NCBI GenBank assembly: GCA_033807695.1
Contig: CM066302.1
Coordinates: 4,807,033-4,871,032 of the forward strand
Direction: 5' to 3'
DNA from: Daedaleopsis sinensis
Lineage: Eukaryota; Basidiomycota; Agaricomycetes; Polyporales; Polyporaceae
DNA length: 64,000 nucleotides
Shown here: positions 33,001-43,498 of the stretch, in pieces
Layout: each line of letters starts with the position of its first letter
Position numbering within the stretch: position 1 is the stretch's first letter
Program-made: the position numbers and the translations under genes
The notes under the pieces: generated by a model
Databases searched by the model: none
What the model was told of the DNA's origin: nothing
What the model saw: the letters and a program-made list of their open reading frames with translations, nothing else

Positions 33001-35576
33001 GTTCACATCTCCAACATACAGTCCGGCAACGACTCGGCGATCGTCAGGGTACCCGCGCCGGAAGTTGCGCAAGCCTTCATCTGGCACATGACTGTCATCC
33101 GCCCGCTACAACGAGTTTTCGTGGAAGAGGTTTTCAAAGACCGCCCGGAGATAACCCAACGCATGCACACCCTTGTATTCCCAGGACTCGAAGCTGAACT
33201 CACGTCGACGGACTTCAGTGGATTCTTGCAAGAAGACACCGACCTACATCTCAACACCCCGATCGGTTTGCGAGAGTGGCGCCATATCACAGCGGCAGTG
33301 TGCTCGCATCACGCCGCCGCGATGCTTCCCGAAGAGGCCCAACAGACCGTCGACGGCTCCGTTGCAAGTCGGCCAGAAGACGAGCAACGGGGTCACACCA
33401 CGCGCACGGCGATGACCGTGTATGCCAACAGTAACCATTCGGTGTTCGGAGCAAACGATGATCGTGTACGGCGACACATCGGCTCCAGCGAACGTTGGCA
33501 CGTCCTCATAGGTCTTTCAACGTATGTAGACACACCCACTGCAGCCACGGTCGGTCGGTCCGCCGCTCCTCCTTCACTTTCGAGTGACCTCATCGGTATC
33601 CTTGGACCCGCTCTCGTTGAGACTCTGCGCGCAGAGATGTCCGCCACAATGTCCGCTGCGTGGGCCGACTACGCGTCGCTCCTTCAACAGCGCCCGTCTC
33701 TCAAGGCCGCTCGTCCTCCACCTCCAAGTCAGGTATACCCCCAGCCGGAGCTACTCAAAGCACTGCGTCAGTTTACCGGGAACGTGGACGCCTCGTTCAA
33801 GTCTCCGCAGCAAGCTGAACTCCTCCAGCGCCTCATCGACCGGCAGCAGAACATTCTAGCTGTTATGCCCACCGGCTACGGAAAGACCATGATGATGCTA
33901 ATCCCGCCCGCGATATTCGAACCTGGCCTCACTACCGTGATCATCACTCCGCTGGACGGGCTACTGCCCGATCTCGAGCGGCGCTGCGATCAGCACCGTA
34001 TCTCTCACAGTCGATGGCAGCCTGGGGCAAATGAAAGTCCGCTCACTTCCATTGTCTTCGCCTCGGTCGAGGCAGCCGCGAACGACAGCTTTCACCAATA
34101 TCTCATCCTGCGGAGCGAAGAGCGCACCATTGCCCGTGTCATCCTTGAAGAGGCTCATGTCATGCTTCAGCACTCGGGCTTTCGGTGGTGCATGAGGCGG
34201 CTATCCAAGATCCGCCTCGCCGCTGTCTCCATCGTCGTCAATACTGCCACTTTTCCCATCTCGCTCGAGAGCGAGATCCCTTCTCAGTTTGGGGTATCCA
34301 ATTACACTTCGATTCGCATCCCCGGCGCCCGTCCTGAGATTGGCTATGAAGTACACATCATGGTCACGAGGAACGACGCCCTTCGAAAGCTATCACAAGA
34401 GGTCACCCTGGCGCGCGCGAAGTACACCCGGGGAGAACGTCTCATGGTATTCGCGCGCACAACAACGGAGGTCGTCGTGGTGGCGAGAAAACTCGGGATC
34501 CCCCACTACCACTCCCAGCTGCCCTTGGAGGAGCGCACGCGTATCTTTCAGAACTATGTTTCCGGCTCGCACCCAGCGATCGCGTCGACTACGTCTCTTG
34601 GCAACGGCATCGACCTTCCCAACGTTCGTCATGTCTTCCATTTCGGAGCACCGTACGATATGATTTGCTACGCTCAAGAGAGTGGTAGGGCCGGACGCGA
34701 CCGCGTACCTTCCTCTTCGGTCATCGTGATGTGGGAAGGATGGAAGGCGAACCCGGCCAGTGTTCCTCCGGTAAACAAAGACCGTTTTGGCTACTACCCC
34801 ATGCTGGACATGATATCGAACGCCGGCCAGTGTCGACGGCTCACCATGTCTCAATTCCTAGACGGCACTCGCATCTCCTGCATCGAACTTCCCGACCCTA
34901 ACTTCTGCGACTACTGTCGCGATCAGATGTCTCGTCCCCTCCTCGCGGCCCACAATGCGGTCCGGACTACTAACCTCCCTCCGGCCATTCAACTGGACAC
35001 TGCCATTCATCGCACCGCACTGAAAATGGCTAAGCACCGTATCATCGCCATCTCAAAAGTACTAGACACCGTTCGCAAAGGCTGCGCATCATGCTACGCT
35101 CGCGCACGCATCGACTACAGCGACCACAGTACTTCGGATTGTCGGCACCTCTGCTCTCCCCTCAACGAGCGCAACCCCGGATATCTCGCCTTCAAGACGG
35201 GCAGAGGAGGGTTCCAACTGCCCGAGGGCTACTGCTGGTTTTGCACCCTCCCTCAGGTTTGTGTGTCGACGTCGTTCAACAGCCTGTTCGCTGACCGCAA
35301 GTCACTTAGGGAGGCGCGTTTCATCATGTTTCGAACGGAACAGCGTGCAGGAACCACGATGTCGCGAAGGCGATGATCTACACCGCGATGCTTGATCCTG
35401 ACCGCGATGTCCTCCCAGCTATATTTGCCGACCCTCCCGGGGGACATCGACCTCCAGATAGCGTACGGCAGTGGCCGCATTGGCTCTCCAGACGGTCCCC
35501 CGAACACACTATCCGCAACCATCTCCTCGTTGTTGAGTGGCTCATCGCAAGAATGCGTCGAACGCACGAGGCCTGA
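30033..35576 (+). CDS. Telomere-linked RecQ-like helicase with zinc fingers (1,721 aa, 8 exons)
   Basis: Exons: 30033-30055, 30102-30315, 30363-30561, 30615-31719, 31772-32221, 32284-32956, 33022-35256 and 35310-35576, summing to 1,722 codons. An N-terminal C2H2 finger has C10, C13, H27 and H32. LVVNRQHHVLICLSCMTCVD and ICPACNRAYKDVEALRAH resemble the OrsD (DUF3505) zinc region. The helicase core has Walker A MPTGYGKT (1170-1177), motif II with Glu-Glu-Ala-His (1264-1267) instead of Asp-Glu-x-His, motif III TATFP, motif V TTSLGNGIDLPNV and motif VI QESGRAGRDR (1440-1449). A C-terminal Cys/His module (CASCYARARIDYSDH, then YCWFCTLPQ) is split by an intron. RecQ-like genes of this kind (TLH in Magnaporthe, UTASa in Ustilago, tlh1 in fission yeast) sit at chromosome ends and are thought to act in telomere recombination. 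The Asp-to-Glu change in motif II leaves ATPase activity uncertain. Confidence 0.85.
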
Positions 35577-36740
35577 CGGGAGGAAAGTGCTGGTATCTCG
35601 GACGTCTTCAACCCGCACCACAACCTCGTGTTCTTTTTCTCTCCTCTGGCCAAATCGCAGCGTGCGATATTCCATCGGCGCACGCGCATCCTCCCAAGCC
35701 AGTCAGCATCTTCTTTGCATGTTTAGTACATCATGCGTCTCACACACGGGGTTCCTCGTCAGCCCCTCTCTGTACTCGACGCCCGCGCCGCACATTCACT
35801 GCTCGAATGCCGAAATGTTTGTCCCGTCCTCTCGCGTTAGACTTCCGTCCGCTTCACGATACTACATACCCCTGGCCTGGCCGCGGGCACAGCTCTGCGT
35901 CCCATGCAACTCAAATTAAATCAATTATTTTCGCCACCCGCCCCCATTTGATAGCTCACCACTGCGCATCAATGTAGATACAAGTACACCGAAGCTCTCC
36001 GCGCCGCATGGTCTGGTCCCCGTTCGAAGCATGGGTAGACCGCCAGCGCTGTCTGCTGTAGTACCTGTGCGATATATTTGTCCTTCTTAAAGAACAGAAT
36101 AGCACATAATATCTCGCCATCGTCCCCGACGTACGACCTCGACCTCGTGCAAGCGATTACACTGTACACCGTCAACTTCCCTCTCCGTCGATACAAACGC
36201 GTCACTACCGACGTCGCCAGCTGACGACGTCACGATCAATATCTGTCTGCACGGCAGTTCTTCAGCCCGCCGTGTCCGTTGTGAGCGCCACGAGTACTGC
36301 ATGGATCCAGCATCGTTTTCTTGGTCCCTCCACCGCCTTATCGATTACGGCCAGGATCTCCCGCCTAACCCAGCCATCGTGGCCCGCGTAGCCAACCTGT
36401 TTATACGTTCAGTTCTTCGTCTTAATCGCAGAGGCGGGACACAGATGCGCAGCATGTATTTCCCGTTGCAGAAGATGTGACCATGGCGCCCGTCCGTCCA
36501 CACGGGAATCGACTCGAGAAGCCCCGCCGCCCCATCATTCGAGGGCATCGGCGGAAGACCGACCACTGTCGACGGTGCCAACGATATGGACCTACCCTAA
36601 GGATTACGCTGACATTTATTCATCGATTACTCCACCAGATCTCCGCCCCCGCCATCAGGCGGAGGGCCTTAAGTGAAGCGGACGGGACTTGCGACCACCA
36701 ACCAACTTTCCTCCCCTTTCCCACTTGCCGACATCGTGCC
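35577..36740. other. No clear gene; one small ORF
   Basis: About 1.16 kb between the RecQ-like gene and its downstream C-terminal-module homologue. A 59-codon ORF at 36301-36480 (MDPASFSWSLHRLIDYGQ...) has plausible composition but no recognised family. It may be a leftover exon of a second helicase copy. The spacer otherwise shows nothing. Confidence 0.4.
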
Positions 36741-38106
36741 ATGATCGACCGCCCTGAGCACCAATCCTCCTCTCCCCCTCCTCTGCCAGAACTTACGAGC
36801 TCCAGCCAGGTAAGTTATGCGTTACTCCACTGCGACCTCGCACTGAGGACTACACCTCCCAGGCCTCCTCGAGTCCCTTTCCGCTGTCCCACCACGACTC
36901 TGACTCTCCGAACCCGGGTGATGGCGATTGGGAGTCTGAAGATTTTGCCATGTCTTCCAGTCCTCCCTCTTCTCAGCGCAGCCGCTTCGATGGTCACGAC
37001 TCCGCCGTCTACCACACCGACAATCCAATTTTCCCCACCACCCCAGGCTCCCCCTCTCCCGACTTCGGTCAACGTGACCTATCGGCCATTCACCCCTCCG
37101 CCTACCGGTCGTCCAGCTCCAAGCACCCGGTCAGGTCCTCCGCTTCCGTGTATGCGGTGCGTGGTATGGCTCCTTCGACTGTCGATAATAGTACCGTCCC
37201 GTTCCCTGGGCCTCGTTCTCTCGAAGCCTCCCCCATGTTCCCCAGCACACCCTCGACACCTCCCTACCCGTGTTCTGTCACGGTCGAATACGACGGTTCC
37301 GGCAAAGCGGTGTCTCGCAAAGTCGTTTACCACACTCCCAGCCCCATCGGTCCTGTTCGTCGCGAGCTCGCGCGCGAAGCTCGTGCTCGCCCAGCACCCT
37401 ACGCGGTTCATCCCCGTACCCCCCGCACCACCAACCACCGCGCTCCCCCCTCCGGACACAAGGACGTCACCCCGTGGAACCCTCACCCTCCTAAGGACGA
37501 CTCCTTGCCAGCAGCGGTCGCGGAGCTCGGACCGTTCATTTTGAACGCTGCGGCCAAGTTCCACGAGTCGTGCGTGGTATGCTATGCTCTCAAGGGCCAG
37601 CTGGCCGACCATAAGCTGGACGATTGCCAGTCTGGCATATGTCACACGGCGATGAACCCCGACTACGGGAACTTTCGCGCCTCGGTCGCCATGCGCGTCC
37701 CGCATTTTTGTTACTTCTGTAATCTCCCCCAGGTATGTTCGCGATCCGGTAACACTCGTACGTACCCCTCGCTCACCATATCTCGTAGGCTACGCCCATC
37801 ATTCCATTTGGGTTTCATCCTCCGAACAAGGCCGGCGTGAGGAACTGCCCTTACAGCGAAGTCATCAAACCGCTATGCTACGTCGTTGCGCGCAACGAGA
37901 CCGTACTCGCACGCCTGAAAACCTCTACCAACTTCGACGTGCCAGCTCACGCCCTACCGGAGTTGCAGGACGAATGGGTGACGTTCTTCCGCCGCCACGA
38001 GAAGCCACACCTGTTCCCGAACTTCCTTCGCGTCTTCTTGTGGATCATGCACACTCACGGTTACGAGAAGGACAACAACGCCGCGCTCACTGCTATGTGG
38101 AAGTAG
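36741..38106 (+). CDS. Standalone helicase C-terminal Cys-rich module protein (418 aa, 3 exons)
   Basis: Exons 36741-36809, 36863-37732 and 37789-38106 sum to 419 codons. Residues 1 to about 250 are low-complexity Ser/Pro/Thr-rich and probably disordered. The C-terminal third has the Cys/His module of the RecQ-like gene: CVVCYALKGQLADHKLDDC, then CYFCNLPQ, here followed by ATPIIPFGFHPPNKAGVRNC and a hydrophobic tail (VFLWIMHTHGY). In both genes an intron (56 bp here, 53 bp there) falls in phase 0 directly after Leu-Pro-Gln, so the two ends are homologous. No helicase motif is present. It could be a partial duplication of a telomere-linked helicase that gained a new N-terminus, or an independent binding partner. 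Its function is unknown; zinc or nucleic-acid binding is inferred. Confidence 0.75.
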
Positions 38107-39257
38107 TCGTACGCAGCTCCATCAAGACCAGCAGCCTCTGACCCTTTGTTCGCCGAGGAGAACTCCCCTCAGCTCCTGCGTCGTCGCACCACACACGATC
38201 GATGCCGACGACCACAGCAAGGACCTCCCTCACCCAAAAATGTTGTGCACGCCAGACGCTCTACGGTTCGGTCCCTGTTACCTTCGCTTTCGGAACTCTC
38301 TCCTGTTGTCCTGCTCATTCGACTGAATCTCGCTATCGTGTACTTGTGCTTCCACACTCGCACCCCTCTCCTGGTCTCCTTGCCCGCTTACGCTGTCCCG
38401 TCCGTGTACTGATACATACATCCCGCAGTCGTTGTAGAGCACGCTTCACCGTCCCAGCTTCCTCCCAAAGTGTACATACTTCATAGCCGACTAATAGCAA
38501 GTCCTTCGTCATTTAAAGGGCTCAAAAAGATGTGGGTAAGGGTCAGGCCTAGGTTAGAGCCATCAATTTCAGACTTTTGGGCTCGAGCATACGAGCGCTT
38601 ATGAGCACGAAGCGCATTGAGCATGCCCGGCACACCGTACACGCCGGGGATGCGAGGAAACTAACGATAGATGTACGTTATAAAAAGCACGTCTAACCGC
38701 CCGGGTACGCCGGCTTCCGGCGTACCCGGGCTCTGGGAGCTTATACACGGAGACTTTGTGTCCAAAGGCCCGGGCACGCCGAGGTATGGCGTGCCCGGGC
38801 TCTGAGTGTCCGCATCGTGAATTATGCGGGTTAGATGTATGTTGTCAAAAGTATGTCTATCGCGTCCAACCCCGCGGGAACGCCGAGGTACGGCGTTCCC
38901 GGACAGTTCGAGCCTTCGTTGTAGATTGCTATACTATGTCTGCAGTAGATCAAGAATAGAGAGAATTATCCCGGGCACGCCGGGACCCGGCGTGCACGGG
39001 CTCTGTACCCCCCGAACGGTACTTTAGGCGTTGGTGAATGTACATTTTAAAATGTTCAACTAAAGGCATGTGTGCACTGTACGTGCGCATGTCACGTGTT
39101 GAGAGACTCGCCTGATTAGGGAAATAGGTTCCGGACCAAGGGAACATCATTTAGCAGGGATCGACGTCGTTGGGTCAGCGTCTCGCGGGCTTCGATATAC
39201 TGAACACACTTCTTTTTGAAACTGCGCGCAGGATGCACTAGTCTCACATTGACGGTC
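38107..39257. other. Non-coding spacer holding the hairpin cluster
   Basis: No gene seen. The left half (38107-38690) has no feature I can name. The right half holds four GC-rich hairpins (38700-39000, separate entry), then unremarkable sequence up to the next start codon. Confidence 0.55.
38700..39000. repeat. Cluster of four GC-rich hairpins with compensating stems
   Basis: Hairpin 1 has 14-bp arms at 38700-38713 and 38717-38730 (CCCGGGTACGCCGG / CCGGCGTACCCGGG). Hairpin 2 has 13-bp arms at 38768-38780 and 38788-38800 (GCCCGGGCACGCC / GGCGTGCCCGGGC). Hairpin 3 has 10-bp arms at 38875-38884 and 38892-38901 (CGGGAACGCC / GGCGTTCCCG). Hairpin 4 lies at 38970-39000 with one mismatch. Stems differ between copies, but both arms change together. 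Most copies are followed by GGGCTCTG. The same design recurs in an intron at 42055-42268. Confidence 0.85.
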
Positions 39258-42200
39258 ATGGTGAGTGACTGTCTTGTTTCTGCCGTGACTGACCCATGCT
39301 CCACAGCCATCGGTGTCGCCATCTGCGCCCTCCCGCGCGCCGTCCCGCCAGCATGAGGCTCCGGAGTACCGGCACACGCAGCCCCTGGATGATCTAGGCA
39401 TTACACTGCCCGGATGCTTATCCAAAGGAGGGCGATATCGATCGCCTGCTATCTTTTGGTGAGTCGTTCGTCTCTCTCTCCTTTCTCTCTCTCATCCACT
39501 GACCATCTACTGCGAAGTAACCTGAAATTTCGAAATATGCAAACTGTACGTGCATTTCGAAAACAACTGCTAACGCTGTAAACTGACGATTAGCTCGCAG
39601 AACAAAGCACAACAAGCCAAGGCTGCTGCCCCGGGCCAAGTGCGTCGCGACCTGTGTGCTGCTGCTCATCTCGCTCATCTCACTCATGTCGCTCGATCCG
39701 CAGGTCAATCGCGCTGGCAAAGCGCGGCCTGAGGACGGCGGATCCAAAAAGGATCGCGCTAAGACGGTCGATCAGGCCGGATTGGGTGCGACGACCCGTG
39801 AGGACGGAGAGAGCGAGCTTGAGGTGCGTACTGCGTCCTGGGCTGCTTGCTTGTACTCTCTCGCTGACTGGGTGATTTTTGCAGACCTCGAAGCCGAAGC
39901 CGAAGCCGAAGCCGAAGCCGCAGCCCAAGAACGCGGACAAGGGCAAGAAGGGCGGACCGACGGCGCCCGACGTCGACGTGCATGTCGACGCACCGGCAGA
40001 GGCATCGGAGGTGAGCGACTGCAGCGCACGTTCCTCTTCCTGCTCTGTGCTAATTGTGTGTTGCGTTTAGCCTGCGAAGCGCAAAAAGGGGGCTAAGGGC
40101 AAGAAGGGCGCGGCGGAGGCCGGGGCGGAAGAGAAACCTGCGCGCGCCGCTGCAACGCTGAAGCCGCAGGTCGCTGCTGGGATTCAGGGCACGCAAGAGA
40201 CCGCGTCGATCGCGGCTCAAGTGCACAAGGCGACGATCGGTTACGCGCGGTTCAACACGGTCGATCCGCCTCGCCCGGACGTTCACCTGCGCTTCGGACA
40301 GTTCAACCCGCGCCCGGTCAACAAGAGCGTAATCAAGAAGCTCGTCGAGGACTTCTACGCGAGCGGGCGCGACCCGCGGCGGGAGGCTCTGGCCGTCCTT
40401 GTGGATCCGACGTGGATCGAACGCGAGTCCGTTGTGCAGAACCCTGCGCTGCCGTGGGAGGAGGTTCCCGACGCGCGGTTTACGGCGGCGGTCGCTGGGC
40501 GTACGATCCAGGTTCTAACGGGGCAGCATCGGTCTGTTGCTGGCAAGACGTGGCGGGCGGCGATGACAGCGGAGCGCGCCAAACAAGAGAAGAAGCTGGC
40601 GAAGGCGACGGAGAAGCAGCAGGCGGAGCAGATCGAGCAGGCGGACAAGAACATCGAGGAGTTGACGGCGGCCATCAAGGGGGCGACGACGTGGCTGGTG
40701 AGGTTTCTGGACCCCGGTGAGTGTTCAGCCGTACGTTAGTGCTGCGTTTTCAAACGGAACGCTAACCGCTCGACGCAGAGCTCATGAGCATCCCGCTGCG
40801 CATCCAGGTTGCGAGGAACCCGAAGGCACCTCGTCTCGAGACGACGGAGGCGGAGAGCATGATGATGACGTTGCCGCTCCTCGATGCGAAGGTGGAGGAG
40901 TGGGCGATCGCGAACCCGGGGCAGCCGCGACCGGTCCCGGGCACGCTGCCCTGGGTGCAAAAGATTGTCGCGGCGGTGATCCCGGAGCCTCAGCGTCGCA
41001 GCGACAAGCACCCGATCCTGTTCCACAGCGAGCCGTCTTTTCAGCTGCTGCGTCAGATGGACGGACTGGAGGCGTACCGCGGCAAGTACGTGATCCCCGT
41101 CAGTGTCCTGCATCAAGCGCTGTCGCTGCCGACGCGGAGCAGCACGACGACGAGCCTGGTCGGCTCTGTAGGTGTCATGTTGTTAATTCTGAGCCGAGTC
41201 GGGCGTCTGACGTGCTCTTAGTGTTTTGCAGAGATTCTCACTCGGAGCTTTGACATGCTCCGGATTTTCTCTCGGACATCGCCCCTTGTCAACATCCCCG
41301 ATTACACGACCATTCGCGTCGAGTACGACCCGGACGAGACCTCAGAGGACGACCGCGGTGAGACGGCGAAATGGACCCTCTGGAACCAGATCTCGCCGAC
41401 ATTGCTCCCGTTCCTCAACATGCTGCGCTCCTGCGAGGGGCTCGACCTCATCATCAGCGAGCAGGTGCGGAAGGAGAACGGCTTCCCTGCGAAGATCGAG
41501 GACGAGGCGACGTGGAACATGGCCCAGGACGCTCAGAGCGAGCTGGTCGACGAGCAGTACTACAAGGCCCTCAGCACGCTATCGCTGCAGGGGGAACACG
41601 TGGTGTCGTTCTGCACGACGGACTTGGTGGACGCGTTCGACACCGCGTATTGCGCCCACGTCCGGCGGTGGATGGGCACGCAGTTCTTGATGTTTGCGAA
41701 CGAGACATGGAAGGAGGCGATGGGTGCCTATTGCGAGTCGCTGAAGAAGTCGCTCCCGCAGCTCTGGAAGGCACAGCTGAAGCAGATTGACAGCGAGCAG
41801 CATCATGACGACACGGAGGCCGCGGTCGAGCGGGAGCGGCTACGCCTGGCCCTACGCTATGCCCCGGCGAAGCTCAGGCTCATCACCACGGCCATGGAGG
41901 TCGGCTTCATGCTGGACGTTCCTTTCCCTAGCCCGTCTTACCACAACGACCTGCTCGCCGCTTTGAAGGAGTACGAACATGGCATTCGATGGGTGAGTGC
42001 TTCTTTTGAGAACACAGAGCTAACCGTGCAGAAGAGAGCGTTATCCGTCCAGCGCCCGTCTACGCCGGACCCCGGCGTAGACGGGCTCTGGACGAGCGTT
42101 TCGAAACACAGAACTAACCTCGCAGAGCCCGTCTACGCCGGACCCCGGCGTAGACGGCTGCTGGACGAGCGTTTCGAAACACCGAACTAACCTCGCAGAG

Positions 42201-43284
42201 CCCGTCTACGCCGGACCCCGGCGTAGACGGCTGCTGGACGAGCGTTTCGAAACACAGAACTAACCTCGCTATTTGTAGATCGCTCGCCTTCTGGACCCAT
42301 TCGCAGAGACGTTCATGCGCACCGTCTCTCGTGCGCACGTTGTATTCGATCCCTGCACGTACATCCTTGGTGTCATCGAAGGCAGTGATCTGTTCGATGT
42401 CGACGGCGATATCAAACGCAAGGTAAGTAATATGCTGTGCACGTACAACGCAGCGGACTTATATTTGTTAGTTCTACAATTGGCTGTTCAACAACATGTC
42501 GAAACTGCGCGCGGTCGACGCTGTCATGCGCCAATTCACTACGAAGGAGATCCTCAGTACATGGGAGATCACGTCGAACAAGTGGCATACGCTCGTTGAC
42601 CATTTCGGTGCCGACAAGAGCAAGGTCGTCGTGGCGGATGGCTGGGCGCAATTCCACAACAAGATCGGCACGTCACTCAAACTGACTCGCCACGACCAGA
42701 ACGAGATCGACGGGATGCGACACTGGGTGGCCGGCGCCATGAATCCTAAGTTGTTCCCCACTCCTGAGGTCCTTGCCCGGTGGAAGGCCTCCCCCAACAA
42801 CACGGGGCACCTCGCGGGCGTGCGGGTGTGGCTCAAGGACTGCGACGTCTCGTTGCTCAACACGGACCCGTTGACGAAGTCGTTGCCCGACATCCCTCCT
42901 CCCGACTTCAACCGCTACCCTGCGCTGCGCATGATCTACCGTACTTGGGGCCTTCGCAACGAAAGCTGGAAGACCAAGCATGGCGGGGGGGACGCGCTGA
43001 CCGCACTCGCTCAGATCGAGCTGAGGCACCAAGTCGCGACCACCGGGCGGGTGCTGCAAACCGAGGACGGTTCTGCACTGCGGACCTCTTTCATGGACTT
43101 CCTCGCATCAATATCCACCCCCATGGCGGACGTGTTCATGACGTCGTCCGCGCGGCAGAAGGCCGCCGTACCTCGCTGGTGCAATTGGGACGACGGGCTG
43201 ATTGAGAAGCTCGTGTTCACCTGCTTATGTACCTCTGATACATCATACTACGGGAATGCCCCAGGACCGTTATACAACAAATGA
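39258..43284 (+). CDS. ParB/sulfiredoxin-like domain protein (1,065 aa, 10 exons)
   Basis: Exons: 39258-39260, 39307-39458, 39594-39639, 39704-39823, 39885-40010, 40071-40716, 40779-41167, 41234-41992, 42279-42422 and 42472-43284 (1,066 codons). The first exon is only the ATG. A Lys-rich low-complexity stretch (TSKPKPKPKPKPQPK) precedes a domain with RPVNKSVIKKLVEDF (about residue 230) and VLTGQHRSVA (G300-R303). This arrangement is seen in ParB/sulfiredoxin-fold proteins, where the G-x-H-R loop binds nucleotide. A coiled-coil-like segment (EQIEQADKNIEELTAAI) follows. The rest is helical with no family I recognise. It converges on the KDZ transposase (214 bp between stops). Intron 8 is enlarged by hairpin repeats. 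The ParB-fold call rests on a short motif and is tentative. Confidence 0.62.
42055..42268 (+). repeat. 73-bp tandem hairpin repeat inside an intron (2.9 copies)
   Basis: Copies start at 42055, 42128 and 42201. Each carries a perfect 12-bp inverted pair (CGTCTACGCCGG / CCGGCGTAGACG, 3-base loop), then a segment with TTTCGAAACAC and GAACTAACCTCGC. The last part mimics a branch point plus 3' splice site (CTAAC...CAG) and resembles the intron's own CTAACCGTGCAG at 42021-42032. The array lies wholly within intron 8 (41993-42278) of the ParB-like gene, whose used acceptor appears to be TTTGTAG at 42278. Confidence 0.87.
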
Positions 43285-43498
43285 CGGTTAGTTGTGTGAT
43301 GTATTATGCTCTCCCCAGGGAGTACCACCGCGCCAGCCGGCATCTCGGCTGTGCCCCCAGCAGTGGTAGCGGCCACCCGGCACCTCGGCAGACTGTCCCA
43401 AGTAGGTAGGGACACTATTAAATGCCCACTTCAGATCCTTGCAACCAAATCGGGCAGGTGTGAGACGTAAGCGATGTATAACCATAAACTAGGTGTAA
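43285..43498. other. Convergent spacer, ParB-like and KDZ 3' ends
   Basis: 214 bp between two stop codons facing each other, so it must hold both transcript ends. It includes short imperfect GC-rich repeats (gccagccggcatctcggctg at about 43332). No terminator signal was singled out. Confidence 0.4.

Noticed and set aside
36477..37544. A 355-codon plus-strand ORF overlapping the Cys-rich module gene
   Set aside because: It is in another frame, is Pro/Arg-rich, and lacks the Cys module. The spliced gene 36741-38106 explains the region better.
42055..42268. 73-bp repeats as a CRISPR-like array
   Set aside because: There are only three copies with no unique spacers, in a eukaryotic intron. The unit itself is tandemly duplicated.
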